Below, one piece after another: positions 10,861 through 20,199 of a stretch of DNA of 64,000 bases. The position numbers and the translations under genes are program-made. Every line of letters starts with the position of its first letter. The stretch's first letter is position 1. The notes below the pieces were generated by a model. The model did no database searches and was not told the DNA's origin. It saw only the letters and a list, made by a program, of their open reading frames with translations. The stretch lies in assembly GCA_020160755.1 (NCBI GenBank), contig JAIUPN010000011.1, positions 103,008-167,007 of the forward strand. The letters run 5' to 3'. The DNA is from Pseudomonadota bacterium. Its GTDB lineage: Bacteria; Pseudomonadota; Alphaproteobacteria; Sphingomonadales; Sphingomonadaceae.

Positions 10861-11207
10861 ACCGCGCCGCCGCCGAGGCGCGCGGGCGCAAGGCCGAGCG
10901 CCGCGCGGCCTGGTGGCTGCGCCTCCACGGCTGGCGCATATTGGGCGAACGGCTGCGCGTTCCCGTCGGCGAAGTAGACCTCGTCGCGCGGCGCGGTCGC
11001 ACCGTCGCCTTCATCGAGGTCAAATGGCGCGACCGCGCCGCCGACCTTGACCTCGCGATCGACCAGTACCGCCTGCGCCGCGTCGCCGCCGCGGCCGAAA
11101 TGCTGCGCCCGCGCTTCGCCGGCCCGCGCGACGATATACGGATCGACGTGATGCTCCTTGCGCCGGGGCGCCTGCCGCGCCATCTGGTCCACGTCTGGCA
11201 ACCCTGA
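10857..11207 (+). CDS. yraN: YraN family protein (UPF0102)
   Basis: A 116-residue nuclease-fold protein with GEVDLVARRGRTVAFIEVKWR, the D...ExK pattern of the PD-(D/E)xK fold seen in Holliday-junction resolvase-like proteins. Function in the family is unproven. The start is TTG at 10857, overlapping the rsmI stop as TTGA, with GAGCAGG upstream; this implies translational coupling. An in-frame start further upstream at 10605 would lie within rsmI and is rejected. Confidence 0.88.
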   Translation: MNRAAAEARGRKAERRAAWWLRLHGWRILGERLRVPVGEVDLVARRGRTVAFIEVKWRDRAADLDLAIDQYRLRRVAAAAEMLRPRFAGPRDDIRIDVMLLAPGRLPRHLVHVWQP

Positions 11208-11217
11208 GGAAGATCGA

Positions 11218-12168
11218 ATGACCCTGCGCGCCGCGGTACAAATGGACCCGATGGACGGTATCAACATCGGGGGCGACAGCAGTTTTGCGCTGATCCTGAA
11301 AGCGCTCGAGCGTGGTTACGAACTCTATCACTACGATGTGCGCGGACTGACATGGGAGGCCGGACGGCTGACGACAAAGGCGCACCGCATCCTCGAAGCG
11401 CAGCGTGAGGCCGGAGCGCATTACAAGTTCGGCGACGAGATACTGCTCGACCTCGGCCGCGACGTCGATGTCGTGCTGATGCGGCAGGACCCGCCCTTCG
11501 ATCTCGGCTATCTCACGGGCACATGGCTTCTCGAACGCATCGCGCACGAGACGCTCGTCGTGAACGACCCGGTTTCGGTCCGCAACGCGCCCGAAAAGGT
11601 GTTCGTGCTCGATTTCGCCGAGTTCATGCCGCCGACGATGGTCACCCGCAGCCTCGACGCGGTGAAGGATTTTCAGGCCCGTCACGGTGCCGTCGTGATC
11701 AAGCCGCTCCACGGCAACGGTGGCAAGGCGGTATTCAAGATCGACGCCGACGGGAGCAACCTCGGGGCGCTGGTCGAGCTGTTCGGACAGGTCTGGCCCG
11801 AACCCTTCATGGTCCAGCAATTCCTGCCCAGCGTGTCGAAGGGCGACAAGCGCATCGTGCTCGTCGATGGCGAAGTCGCGGGCGCGATCAACCGCAAGCC
11901 CGGCGAAGGCGAATTCCGGTCGAACCTCGCGGTGGGCGGTTATGCCGAGGCGGCCGAACTCACCCCGCGCGAGCAGGAAATCTGCGACGTCCTGGGGCCG
12001 CAGCTTCGTGAACGCGGGCTGGTCTTCGTCGGCATCGACGTGATCGGCGGCGAATGGCTGACCGAAATCAACGTCACCTCGCCCACCGGAATCGTCGCGA
12101 TCGACCGGTTCAACAACAGCGATACGGCGGGGATGATCTGGGACGCGATCGTCCGCCGGATCGGCTGA
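11218..12168 (+). CDS. gshB: Glutathione synthase
   Basis: GshB joins gamma-glutamylcysteine and glycine with ATP. The 316-residue ATP-grasp enzyme shows MDPMDGINIGGDSSFAL at the N-terminus, MRQDPPFDLGYLT, VIKPLHGNGGKAVF (ATP lid), NRKPGEGEFRSNLAVGG and the metal/glycine site EINVTSPTGI. Length matches bacterial GshB. The start at 11218 has GAGGAAG 7 bases upstream. It continues the rsmI-yraN operon with an 10-base gap. Confidence 0.97.
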   Translation: MTLRAAVQMDPMDGINIGGDSSFALILKALERGYELYHYDVRGLTWEAGRLTTKAHRILEAQREAGAHYKFGDEILLDLGRDVDVVLMRQDPPFDLGYLTGTWLLERIAHETLVVNDPVSVRNAPEKVFVLDFAEFMPPTMVTRSLDAVKDFQARHGAVVIKPLHGNGGKAVFKIDADGSNLGALVELFGQVWPEPFMVQQFLPSVSKGDKRIVLVDGEVAGAINRKPGEGEFRSNLAVGGYAEAAELTPREQEICDVLGPQLRERGLVFVGIDVIGGEWLTEINVTSPTGIVAIDRFNNSDTAGMIWDAIVRRIG

Positions 12169-12190
12169 CGCGCCCGCGCGTTCCCTCCCC

Positions 12191-12796
12191 ATGACCGACT
12201 TCATCCTGAATCTGATCCAGAGCTGGGGCTATGTGGGGATTTTCATCCTCATGTTCCTCGAAAATGTGTTTCCGCCGATTCCTTCCGAAGTGATCATGGG
12301 GCTTGGCGGCATCGCCGTTTCCAAGGGTCATTTCGATTTCTGGACGCTCGTCGCGGTCGCGGTCGCAGGCACGACCGCGGGCAACTGGATCTGGTACGGC
12401 GTTGGCCGGTGGATCGGCTACGAACGGCTCAAACCCTTCATCGATCGCCACGGCCGCTGGCTCACGCTCGACTGGGCCGAAGTCGAACGTCTGCACGCCT
12501 TCTTCCTCAAATATGGCCCCGCGATCGTCTTCGTCGCGCGCTTCATGCCCGTCGCACGCACCATGGTGTCGCTGCCCGCGGGCATGGTGAAGATGAACCA
12601 GGCGAAATTCCTGGCTTGGACCGCTGCCGGATCGACGATCTGGATCGCGGCGCTCGCGGGCGCGGGAAACTGGTTCGGCGGGCAGTTCGCGAACCTCGAC
12701 GCCTTCGTCGGCCCCGTGGCGCTGGTCGCGATCGGTTCGCTCGTCGTCATCTATATCTATCGCATCGTCACCTGGAAGCCGAAGCAGGCCGATTAG
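12191..12796 (+). CDS. DedA/SNARE-associated family membrane protein
   Basis: A 201-residue polytopic protein of the DedA superfamily. It has the N-terminal FLENVFPPIPSEVIMGLGG motif, the GNWIWYGVGRWIG helix and the conserved RFMPVARTMVSLPAGM stretch with essential Arg residues. Family members act in envelope homeostasis; some are undecaprenyl-phosphate or phospholipid flippases. It follows gshB by 22 bases and ends inside the xerC stop region (4-bp convergent overlap). Confidence 0.9.
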   Translation: MTDFILNLIQSWGYVGIFILMFLENVFPPIPSEVIMGLGGIAVSKGHFDFWTLVAVAVAGTTAGNWIWYGVGRWIGYERLKPFIDRHGRWLTLDWAEVERLHAFFLKYGPAIVFVARFMPVARTMVSLPAGMVKMNQAKFLAWTAAGSTIWIAALAGAGNWFGGQFANLDAFVGPVALVAIGSLVVIYIYRIVTWKPKQAD

Positions 12797-13683
12797 GCGC
12801 GCGGGTGCGCGCTGCGATAGATGTCGAGCAGATGCGCGGCGTCGACCGCGGTATATATCTGCGTCGAGGCCAGGCTGGCGTGGCCGAGCAATTCCTGCAA
12901 ACTGCGAAGGTCGGCGCCGCCGGCAAGCAGGTGCGTCGCGAAACTGTGCCGCAGCGCGTGCGGGGTCGTGCGTTCGGGCAAGCCCAGCGCGCGCCGCGCC
13001 GAGCGCACGCTCGCGCGCACGACACCGGGTTGCAGCGGCCCGCCGCGCGCGCCGAGAAACAGCGGCGTTTCCTTTGCGATCGGATATGGGCAGGCCGCGA
13101 CATAACGCGACACTGCGTTCGCCACCGCGGGCAGGATCGGGATGATGCGCGTCTTGTTCCGCTTGCCGGTGACGCGCAGCGTCTCGCCAAGCGGCAGCGC
13201 CGCGCCGGTCAGCCCCAGCGCCTCGCCGATGCGCAGCCCCGCACCATAGAGTAGCAACAGCAGCGCGAAGTCGCGCGCACCGACCCAGCCCTCGCGCGCA
13301 TGATCCTCGACATCCTGCACCAGCGCGAGCGCCTCGGCGGGCGAAACCGGACGCGGCAGGCCCTTTTTTACGCGCGGTCCGCGCAACTGCGGCACGCTCG
13401 CGTTCGATCCGCCGACGAAGCGCAGGAAGGTCCGCAGTGCCGAAAGTTCGCGCGCAGCCGACGCATTGCCCAGCCCCTCGGCGCGGCGTTCGGCAAGGTA
13501 GGCGCGCAGGTCGTTCGGGGTCAGCGCCGCCAGCATAGGCGCATCGACCGCGCCGCCGCGATGCCGCGACAGGAAGGCGTAGAAGCGCGCCGCAGTGGCG
13601 ATATAGGCGCGGCGCGTATGCTCCGACCGGCGCTTTTCATGCGCCAGATGGGCATCCCAGTCGCGGATCAACATATCGCTCAA
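12793..13683 (-). CDS. xerC: Tyrosine recombinase XerC
   Basis: XerC, with XerD, resolves chromosome dimers at dif. The 296-residue protein has the N-terminal SAM-like core-binding domain and a C-terminal catalytic domain with Arg in YGAGLRIGEALG, Lys in VTGKRNKTR, HALRHSFATHLL, GHASLASTQIY and the nucleophile Tyr in that last motif. The start is TTG at 13683 with GAGG upstream; an in-frame ATG three codons later is possible. It is 23 bases downstream of hemW. Confidence 0.92.
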   Translation of the reverse strand: MSDMLIRDWDAHLAHEKRRSEHTRRAYIATAARFYAFLSRHRGGAVDAPMLAALTPNDLRAYLAERRAEGLGNASAARELSALRTFLRFVGGSNASVPQLRGPRVKKGLPRPVSPAEALALVQDVEDHAREGWVGARDFALLLLLYGAGLRIGEALGLTGAALPLGETLRVTGKRNKTRIIPILPAVANAVSRYVAACPYPIAKETPLFLGARGGPLQPGVVRASVRSARRALGLPERTTPHALRHSFATHLLAGGADLRSLQELLGHASLASTQIYTAVDAAHLLDIYRSAHPRA

Positions 13684-13706
13684 AATCGCCTCGCTTCGGC
13701 GCGAGC

Positions 13707-14852
13707 CTAGCCGGTCCGCACCACCTCGGAAAGGATCGAGTCGAGCAGGAGAATGCCGTCGTCGGTGACGGCGAGGCGGTCGCCGTCCTGTCGCATCAGC
13801 CCCTGAACGGTCAGCCGGGCCACAGCTCCCGCGTCCACGAACGCCTCGCGCGACAGTCCGCTGCGTGCTTCGATCCGCGCGAGGTCGATCCCTTCGGTCA
13901 ATCGCAGTCCCATCAGCATCGCCTCGGTCGCGCGTTCATGCGCCGGCAGGTCGTTCTCGACCTTCAATCCGTGGCCGTTGCGCGCCACAGCCGCGATGAA
14001 ATTCTCGGGTTTCTTGTGCCGCTCGGTCGCTTGTTCCAACCGCCGCCCGTGTGCGCCGGGGCCAACCCCGGCATAATCGGCGTAGCGCCAGTATGCGAGA
14101 TTGTGGCGACTCTCCTGCCCGACACGCGCATGGTTCGACACTTCGTAGCGCGGCAGGCCCGCGGCGCGCGTCATCGACTGTGTCGCGTCGAACAGGTCGG
14201 CGGCGGCATCGCCGTCGGGAATGGCGAGGTCGCCCTTCGCCGCGAGCGTCGCAAAGCGCGTGCCGGGTTCAATCGTGAGCTGGTAAAGCGAGAGATGGTC
14301 GGTGCCGAAGGCGAGCGCGCGCGCCAGTTCGGCTTCCCACGCCGCCATCGACTGCCCCGGCCGCGCATAGATCAGGTCGAAGCTGACGCGCGAAAAATGT
14401 TCCTGCGCGGTGGCGATGGCGCGGCGCGCCTCGTCCTCGCTGTGCGCGCGGCCAAGAAATTCAAGCACTTCGGAATCGAAGCTCTGGACGCCGATCGACA
14501 CGCGGTTGACCCCGGCTGCGGCGAGGTCGGCGAAATTGGCGACCTCGACCGAATTGGGATTGGCTTCCAGCGTGACCTCGACATCGTCCGCGAGACCCCA
14601 TGCGCTCTCCGCCGCCGCGATCACTGCCGCGACGGTCGCGGGCGGCATCAGGCTGGGCGTGCCGCCGCCGAAGAAAATCGACCCGACCGTACGACCTGGC
14701 AGCAACGCCGCCTCATGCCGCAAATCGGCAAGCAACGCCTCGCGCCACACGCCCTGATCGACACTCTCGCGCACATGGCTGTTGAAGTCGCAATAGGGGC
14801 ATTTCGACACGCAAAACGGCCAATGGACATAGAGGGCGAGCGGTTCGGCCAT
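13707..14852 (-). CDS. hemW: Radical SAM heme chaperone HemW
   Basis: HemW binds heme and delivers it to respiratory enzymes; it is related to the anaerobic coproporphyrinogen dehydrogenase HemN but is not that enzyme. The 381-residue product begins LYVHWPFCVSKCPYCDF with the CxxxCxxC iron-sulfur motif, then FFGGGTPSLM (SAM binding), EANPNS and the HemW C-terminal domain. In many alphaproteobacteria hemW follows rph and rdgB, as here apart from one inserted gene. Confidence 0.94.
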   Translation of the reverse strand: MAEPLALYVHWPFCVSKCPYCDFNSHVRESVDQGVWREALLADLRHEAALLPGRTVGSIFFGGGTPSLMPPATVAAVIAAAESAWGLADDVEVTLEANPNSVEVANFADLAAAGVNRVSIGVQSFDSEVLEFLGRAHSEDEARRAIATAQEHFSRVSFDLIYARPGQSMAAWEAELARALAFGTDHLSLYQLTIEPGTRFATLAAKGDLAIPDGDAAADLFDATQSMTRAAGLPRYEVSNHARVGQESRHNLAYWRYADYAGVGPGAHGRRLEQATERHKKPENFIAAVARNGHGLKVENDLPAHERATEAMLMGLRLTEGIDLARIEARSGLSREAFVDAGAVARLTVQGLMRQDGDRLAVTDDGILLLDSILSEVVRTG

Positions 14853-14883
14853 GTGCGGCGATATAGGGGCTGCAGCGCGGATG

Positions 14884-15402
14884 TCAGCCGCCCCCGAGCA
14901 ACCGCGCGATATGCTGCTTGATGTCAGCGGGCCAATCGGCGATCAGCCCGGCGAAGCCCACATCGTCATCGCGGTAGAGCGCGCGCAGCGCCTCTTCATA
15001 ACCCGGACGGTCGCCGCAGGCGTGGCTCATGAAATTATACGCCGCATCGCGGCGCTGCTTCGTGTCGGGCGCCTCCTTACTCGCCGCTTCGACTAGCCGG
15101 CGCAGCGCCGCCGATGCGCCGCCCGGCTGCGCGGCGAGCCAGTCCCAGTGGCGCGGCAGCAAGGTGACTTCGCGCGCCTTCACGCCTAGCCGCGGGCGCC
15201 CTGCAGACGGCGCGGGCATCGCCTTGGCGGCATCCCAATAGTCGAGGTCAGCGAGGCGCCCGGTCGCGTCGTCGAAAACGAGGATCGCGCCGAGGTCAGC
15301 GGGATAGCGATCCTCCAACGTCCGTGTAACGGTTTCGCGCCTTCCCGAGGCGAGTTGCGCATCGCCGAGGAAGGCTGTGACGGTAGCATCATATTCAGTC
15401 AT
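14884..15402 (-). CDS. DUF2239 family protein
   Basis: The 172-residue product matches DUF2239: an N-terminal beta-rich part (TVTAFLGDAQLASGRRETV, VFDDATGR), then the RPKLGV-like segment RPRLGVKAREVTLLPRHWDWL and a helical C-terminus with DAAYNFMSHACGDRPGYEEA. The function is unknown. The gene is inserted between rdgB and hemW and has its own predicted promoter. A TATAAA box overlaps an upstream ATG (15411), so translation probably starts at ATG 15402 on a leaderless or nearly leaderless message; no Shine-Dalgarno is present. Confidence 0.82.
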   Translation of the reverse strand: MTEYDATVTAFLGDAQLASGRRETVTRTLEDRYPADLGAILVFDDATGRLADLDYWDAAKAMPAPSAGRPRLGVKAREVTLLPRHWDWLAAQPGGASAALRRLVEAASKEAPDTKQRRDAAYNFMSHACGDRPGYEEALRALYRDDDVGFAGLIADWPADIKQHIARLLGGG

Positions 15403-15410
15403 GCCCGGCA

Positions 15411-15454
15411 TTTATATCCGGGTAAAATAAAAGTCAATATCGCCCGGGTAAAAT
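15411..15454 (-). promoter_or_regulatory. Predicted regulated promoter of the DUF2239 gene with twin 11-bp repeats
   Basis: On the minus strand TTGACT (15437-15432) and TATAAA (15416-15411) stand 15 bases apart. CCGGGTAAAAT occurs at 15418-15428, inside the spacer, and again at 15444-15454, just upstream of the -35 box and touching the rdgB stop. The repeats are 26 bases apart, about 2.5 helical turns. This is a textbook arrangement for a repressor that covers the promoter, but the regulator is unknown. Confidence 0.55.
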
Positions 15455-16086
15455 TATCGCGGATCGAAAGCCCCCGCCACGAGCTTGGCAAAGGCGTCGG
15501 CGCGGTGGCTGATCGCATGCTTCTCTGCCGGATCGATTTCCGCATAAGTCAGCGACTTGCCGGTCGGAACAAACACCGGATCATAACCGAAACCCAGCTT
15601 CCCGCGCGGCGGCCAGGTCAGGCTGCCCTCGGCGGCCCCTTCGTACACATCGGCATGGCCGTCGGGCCAGGCGAGCGCGAGCGTGCAGATGAAGCGCGCG
15701 CTGCGGTCGACGTCGGGCCCCTGCTCGGCGAGCAGGCCTTCGACCTTGCCCATCGCCATATACCAGTCGCGCCCCGGATTGCCCTCGAACCATTGCCGTT
15801 CGGCCCAGTCGGCAGTGTAGACGCCGGGGCGGCCGGAGAGCGCCGCGACTTCGAGGCCGCTGTCGTCGGCGAGCGCGGGCAACCCTGACCCCGACGCGCT
15901 TGCATGGGCTTTCAGCAGGGCATTCTCGCGAAAGGTCGTCCCCGTCTCCTCGGGCTCGGGAAGCCCGAGGTCGCCCGCCGACACCGGCTCGATCCCGAAG
16001 GGTTCGAGCAGCGCGCGGATTTCGCGCACCTTGCCCGCATTGTGGCTGGCGATCACGAGCTTGCCGGGGGCGAGCCTCCGCATCAT
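15454..16086 (-). CDS. rdgB: XTP/dITP diphosphatase (non-canonical purine NTP pyrophosphatase)
   Basis: RdgB/HAM1 removes XTP and dITP from the nucleotide pool. The 210-residue product has [42 protein letters not shown] and FGYDPVFVP, all family landmarks, and ends with the [10 protein letters not shown] segment. The open frame runs further upstream into rph, but ATG at 16086, one base past the rph stop, gives the usual N-terminus ([16 protein letters not shown]) and implies coupling to rph. Confidence 0.96.
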   Translation of the reverse strand: MMRRLAPGKLVIASHNAGKVREIRALLEPFGIEPVSAGDLGLPEPEETGTTFRENALLKAHASASGSGLPALADDSGLEVAALSGRPGVYTADWAERQWFEGNPGRDWYMAMGKVEGLLAEQGPDVDRSARFICTLALAWPDGHADVYEGAAEGSLTWPPRGKLGFGYDPVFVPTGKSLTYAEIDPAEKHAISHRADAFAKLVAGAFDPR

Positions 16087-16087
16087 G

Positions 16088-16804
16088 TCAGCGGCCCGTG
16101 GCCCTGTCCTGCGCCGCGAAAATCTCGCCGCAGCCGATGCGTGCGAGGCGGAGGAGACGAAGGAGGCCTTCCTCGTCATAGGTCGCACCCTCGGCGCTCG
16201 CCTGCACTTCGACGATCTGGCCCTTGCCGGTCAGCACAAAATTGCCGTCGGCCTCGGCGACCGAATCCTCGTCATAGTCGAGGTCGAGCACCGGTGTGCC
16301 CCGATAAATACCGCACGAGATCGCACCGACCTTGTCCTCGATCGGATCCTCGGCGATCGTCTTCGCCGCGAGCAGCTTGTCGACCGCAAGCCGCAGCGCG
16401 ACCCACGCGCCCGAAATCGAGGCGGTACGCGTGCCGCCATCGGCCTGGATCACGTCGCAGTCGATGATGATCTGGCGCTCGCCGAGCTTTTTCATGTCGA
16501 CGACGGCGCGCAAGCTTCGTCCGATAAGCCGCTGGATTTCCTGCGTCCGTCCCGACTGCTTGCCCTTCGCCGCTTCGCGGCTGCCGCGCGTATGCGTCGC
16601 GCGGGGCAGCATCCCGTATTCGGCCGTCACCCAGCCCTGCCCCTTGCCGCGCAGGAAGGGCGGCACTTTCTCGTCGACGCTCGCGGTGACGAGCACCTTC
16701 GTATTGCCAAAGCTGACGAGCACGCTGCCTTCGGCGTGGATGGTAAATCCGGTTTCGATGGCGATGGGGCGCATCTGATCGGGCGCGCGGCCTGAGGGGC
16801 GCAT
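16088..16804 (-). CDS. rph: Ribonuclease PH
   Basis: RNase PH trims tRNA 3' ends phosphorolytically as a hexamer. The 238-residue product begins [14 protein letters not shown] and shows [35 protein letters not shown] (phosphate-binding Arg residues), [15 protein letters not shown] and DLDYDEDS. The start has AAAGGA 8 bases upstream. It heads the rph-rdgB-(DUF2239)-hemW-xerC run on the minus strand. Confidence 0.97.
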   Translation of the reverse strand: MRPSGRAPDQMRPIAIETGFTIHAEGSVLVSFGNTKVLVTASVDEKVPPFLRGKGQGWVTAEYGMLPRATHTRGSREAAKGKQSGRTQEIQRLIGRSLRAVVDMKKLGERQIIIDCDVIQADGGTRTASISGAWVALRLAVDKLLAAKTIAEDPIEDKVGAISCGIYRGTPVLDLDYDEDSVAEADGNFVLTGKGQIVEVQASAEGATYDEEGLLRLLRLARIGCGEIFAAQDRATGR

Positions 16805-16952
16805 GAGATATCCTTTCGACTGGTGATGGCCGAGGCCCTTAGGCGGCTGCCTTCATTCGCTCAACCGCATCTTGAAGAATTCGGGGATTATTGCCCGTGA
16901 AGCCATGCCGATCGCACTGACGCGCTTGCTCCTCCTTCGCGGGGCGACATTT

Positions 16953-18152
16953 CTAGGCATCCATCAGCCCGAGAAGCTGGTCCGACGGCACCGGCCCCGA
17001 TTTCAGGAACCCCTGCCAGGTCGCGACACCCAGTTCGGACAGACGCGCGAGCTGCCGCTCGTTCTCGATCCCCTCGGCCACCACGAGCAGGCCCAGCGCG
17101 CGTGCAAGGTCGACGATCGCGCGCACGACGATGCGGTCGCGGTCGCTGCCGTCGATGGTGCGGGTAAAGCCGCTGTCGATCTTGAGATAATCGATCGGCA
17201 ACCGCGCGAGCAGCGACAGGCTGGAATAGCCGGTCCCGAAATCGTCGATCGCGACCGCGACGCCGAGTGCGCGGATCTGCGCCAGCTGGTCGGCCGCGCT
17301 CGCCGGGTCGCTCAGCATCGCCTGCTCGGTCAGTTCGAGCGTCAACCGGTCGGGATCGACCCTCGCCGCCTTGGCCATGCCCGCGAAGCGGCCGGCGAAT
17401 TCGGGATCGCCAAGATCCGCAGCGGTGATGTTGAGCGATACGCGCAGCTGCGCCAGCGCCTTTGGCCAGGTCGCCATTTCGGCGAGCGCGACGCGGTGGG
17501 CATGTTCGGTGAGTTCGCATTCGAGCCGCGCCGCGCGCGCCGCGGTGACCAGCGGCCCCGCACCGAGCAGGCCGAGTTCGGGATGCTGCCAGCGGAGCAG
17601 CGCCTCGACCCCGGTCATCTCGCCGGTGCCGACATCATATTGCGGCTGGTAGTGGATCACCACCTCGCCCGCCGACAGCGCGGCGTGGACCATCGCCCCG
17701 TCGCGCGCCGACGCGGGACGCGCAAGCTGGTCGCCCGCGGCGCGGAGCTGTTCGGCGACCGATTCGTCGCGCGTGATCAACGCCGCCGCGATGCGGATCG
17801 ATAGCCGGCCGTTCGGGTCGCCGACGATCGGTTCGGCAAGCGCGACGTGCAGCGCACGCTCCTGCGCACGAAGCGCGCCGAGCGACATCGGCGTCGCCGG
17901 CACGATCAGGAAGCGCGGCCCGTCGAGGCGATCGACGCACGACCCCTGGCCGAATTCGTCGCTGGCAAAATTTTCGAGCCGCCGCCCGATTTCGTCGAGC
18001 ACCGAATCGCCCGTCGCGGTGCCCGCGCTGTTGTTGATCCGTGCCATCTGGTCGACCTGGACCAGGATGACGCCGGCGTCGGCATTATGCCGTGCGTGCA
18101 GCTTTTCGAGTTTATGGACACAGGCGGAGAGGGATTCGGAAAGGCGATTCAT
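16953..18152 (-). CDS. EAL-domain protein with a degenerate GGDEF domain (probable c-di-GMP phosphodiesterase)
   Basis: The 399-residue cytoplasmic protein has an N-terminal GGDEF-like domain in which the signature is lost (RLDGPRFL where GGDEF is expected), so it should not make c-di-GMP. The C-terminal EAL domain is intact by eye: GVEALLRWQHP, LNITAADL, ELTEQAML, AIDDFGTGYSSLSLL, DYLKID and VVAEGIEN contain the metal and catalytic residues. Hydrolysis of c-di-GMP to pGpG is therefore likely. No membrane segments or sensor domain are seen. AGGGAAAATCG precedes ATG 18152. The gene diverges from moaA across 53 bases. Confidence 0.9.
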   Translation of the reverse strand: MNRLSESLSACVHKLEKLHARHNADAGVILVQVDQMARINNSAGTATGDSVLDEIGRRLENFASDEFGQGSCVDRLDGPRFLIVPATPMSLGALRAQERALHVALAEPIVGDPNGRLSIRIAAALITRDESVAEQLRAAGDQLARPASARDGAMVHAALSAGEVVIHYQPQYDVGTGEMTGVEALLRWQHPELGLLGAGPLVTAARAARLECELTEHAHRVALAEMATWPKALAQLRVSLNITAADLGDPEFAGRFAGMAKAARVDPDRLTLELTEQAMLSDPASAADQLAQIRALGVAVAIDDFGTGYSSLSLLARLPIDYLKIDSGFTRTIDGSDRDRIVVRAIVDLARALGLLVVAEGIENERQLARLSELGVATWQGFLKSGPVPSDQLLGLMDA

Positions 18153-18205
18153 CGATTTTCCCTAGCAGGCTTCGCTTGCCAAGCTCCTGCCTTTTGCATC
18201 ACAAT

Positions 18206-19228
18206 ATGCGTGTGGCTGCCACATTTTCCCAATCTGCCGCATCCACGGCGCCCCTGATCGACGGCATTGGCCGCCGGATCAGTTACTTGCGCCTGTCGGT
18301 TACCGATCGCTGCGACCTGCGCTGCCGTTATTGCATGGCCGAAGACATGACCTTCCTGCCCAAGTCGGCGGTCCTTAGTATAGAGGAAATGGGCGACCTT
18401 GCCGAGCGGTTCGTCGCGCGCGGGATCAACCGCATCCGCCTGACGGGGGGCGAACCGCTGGTGCGGCGCGGGATCGACACGCTCGCGATGCGGCTGGGCG
18501 CGATGATCGGGCACGGGCTCGACGAGTTGACGCTGACGACCAACGCGATGCGGCTTGCCGAACAGGCCTCGATGCTCGCCGCGGCGGGGGTGCGCCGGAT
18601 CAACGTCAGCCTCGACACGCTCGACCCGCACGCCTTTCGCCATATTACCCGCGTCGGCGACCTCGACACCGCGCTGCGCGGGATCGACGCGGCGCGCACC
18701 GCCGGGCTGACGGTGAAGATCAACATGGTCGCGCTCGCAGGGCTCAACGAAGACCAGCTTCTCCCCATGCTCGATTATTGCGCCGCGAACGGCTGCGATC
18801 TCACCCTGATCGAGACGATGCCGCTGGGCCAAGTATCCGACGATCGCAGCGATCATTATGCCCCGCTCCATCAATTTGTCGCGCCGCTTCGCGAGGTCCG
18901 CGCTATCTGGCCGGTCGACCAGCGCACCGGCGGCCCCGCGCGCTATTTCGCGGTCGAAGACAGCCCGGTCACCCTCGGCCTCATCACCCCGCTCAGCGAC
19001 AATTTCTGTGCGACATGCAACCGCATCCGCCTGACCGTCGAGGGACGCGTCTATATGTGCCTTGGTCAGGACGATCATGTCGATCTGCGCGCCGCGCTGC
19101 GCGAGGGCGGCGACGTGGACGGCTTGATTGATTTGGCATTGGCTGGCAAACCCCGCGCGCATGACTTTCATATCGAACGAGAGTCCAAACCGGCGGTCGC
19201 GCGTCATATGAGTGCAACGGGGGGCTGA
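18206..19228 (+). CDS. moaA: GTP 3',8-cyclase (molybdenum cofactor biosynthesis protein A)
   Basis: MoaA is the radical SAM enzyme that begins molybdopterin synthesis from GTP. The N-terminal cluster motif is CDLRCRYC (CxxxCxxC), followed by RLTGGEPLVRRG and NVSLDTLDPHAF; the second 4Fe-4S site is CATCNRIRLTVEGRVYMC, with Cys spacing typical of MoaA. Length is 340 residues. The open frame extends upstream, but ATG 18206 is preferred since earlier codons lie inside the divergent EAL gene. No strong Shine-Dalgarno is visible. Confidence 0.95.
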   Translation: MRVAATFSQSAASTAPLIDGIGRRISYLRLSVTDRCDLRCRYCMAEDMTFLPKSAVLSIEEMGDLAERFVARGINRIRLTGGEPLVRRGIDTLAMRLGAMIGHGLDELTLTTNAMRLAEQASMLAAAGVRRINVSLDTLDPHAFRHITRVGDLDTALRGIDAARTAGLTVKINMVALAGLNEDQLLPMLDYCAANGCDLTLIETMPLGQVSDDRSDHYAPLHQFVAPLREVRAIWPVDQRTGGPARYFAVEDSPVTLGLITPLSDNFCATCNRIRLTVEGRVYMCLGQDDHVDLRAALREGGDVDGLIDLALAGKPRAHDFHIERESKPAVARHMSATGG

Positions 19229-19270
19229 CACGCCGCCCGATATCTGAAGGCACGGGGGAACCGGACCAAT

Positions 19271-20041
19271 ATGCATCGCAAGATCGCGCTTGTCGCATCG
19301 AATGCGCCCGCCGCCATGGAGGCGGAGGCCGAGCTGCGCCCGCTCTATGATTTCGTCGAGCTGGCCGAGGCCGACCTGTTGATCGCGCTCGGCGGTGACG
19401 GTTTTCTGCTGCACATGCTGCACATGCTGCTCGACCAGCGGCGAAGCCTGCCCGTCTTCGGCATGAACCGCGGCACGATCGGCTTCCTGATGAACGAATT
19501 TCGCGTCGAAGGCCTGCTCGACCGGCTCGCCGCAGCGCGCCCGTTCCTCATCCATCCGCTATCGGGCGATATCACGACGATCAGCGGCGAGCGGCATATC
19601 CTGCCCGCGATCAACGAGATTTCGCTGCTGCGCGAAACGCGCCAGGCAGCCAAGCTCGAGGTGATGATCAACGAAAAGACGATGCTCGAGGAACTCGCCT
19701 GCGACGGCGTGCTCGTGTCGACCCCGGCGGGATCGACCGCGTACAACCTCAGCGCCAACGGTCCGATCCTGCCGCTCGAATCGGAAATGCTCGCGCTGAC
19801 CCCGATCAGCCCCTTCCGCCCCCGCCGCTGGCGCGGCGCGCTCGTCCCCGAATCGACGAGCATCCGCTTCAACGTCCGCGAGGCGGCGAAACGCCCGGTC
19901 AGCGCGGTCGCCGACCAGCGCGAAATCCGCGATGTGAAGACGGTATTGGTAACCACCGACCGCAGCCGGCCGCTGACTTTGCTGTTCGACCCCGACCAGG
20001 GCCTCGACGAACGCATCGCGATGGAACAATTTATCGTCTGA
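19271..20041 (+). CDS. nadK: NAD kinase
   Basis: NadK phosphorylates NAD to NADP. The 256-residue product shows LIALGGDGFLLHML (GGDG ATP/NAD site), FGMNRGTIGFLMNEF, the AINEISLLRETRQAAKLEV segment with the conserved NE, and DGVLVSTPAGSTAYNLSANGPILP. Length is close to the short alphaproteobacterial form. GGGGGAA lies upstream of ATG 19271. It follows moaA by 42 bases and may be cotranscribed. Confidence 0.96.
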   Translation: MHRKIALVASNAPAAMEAEAELRPLYDFVELAEADLLIALGGDGFLLHMLHMLLDQRRSLPVFGMNRGTIGFLMNEFRVEGLLDRLAAARPFLIHPLSGDITTISGERHILPAINEISLLRETRQAAKLEVMINEKTMLEELACDGVLVSTPAGSTAYNLSANGPILPLESEMLALTPISPFRPRRWRGALVPESTSIRFNVREAAKRPVSAVADQREIRDVKTVLVTTDRSRPLTLLFDPDQGLDERIAMEQFIV

Positions 20042-20124
20042 GAGTCGCAAAAGGCCGCAAAACCCCCTTGATAAAGTTTTCGGTTGGCGGCAAAGGGGCC
20101 GCCTTGTCCGCTTCGGCGGTGTGT

Positions 20125-20199
20125 TCCTCGGTAGCTCAGCGGTAGAGCAATCGACTGTTAATCGATCGGTCGTAGGTTCGAATCCTACCCGGGGAGCCA
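20125..20199 (+). tRNA. tRNA-Asn (anticodon GTT)
   Basis: A complete cloverleaf with an encoded CCA end. The acceptor stem TCCTCGG pairs with CCGGGGA, the anticodon stem ATCGA/TCGAT closes the loop CTGTTAA with GTT at 20157-20159, and the T-arm is GTAGGTTCGAATCCTAC. It lies 83 bases after nadK. A short T-rich stretch about 50 bases downstream may end the transcript. Confidence 0.97.
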
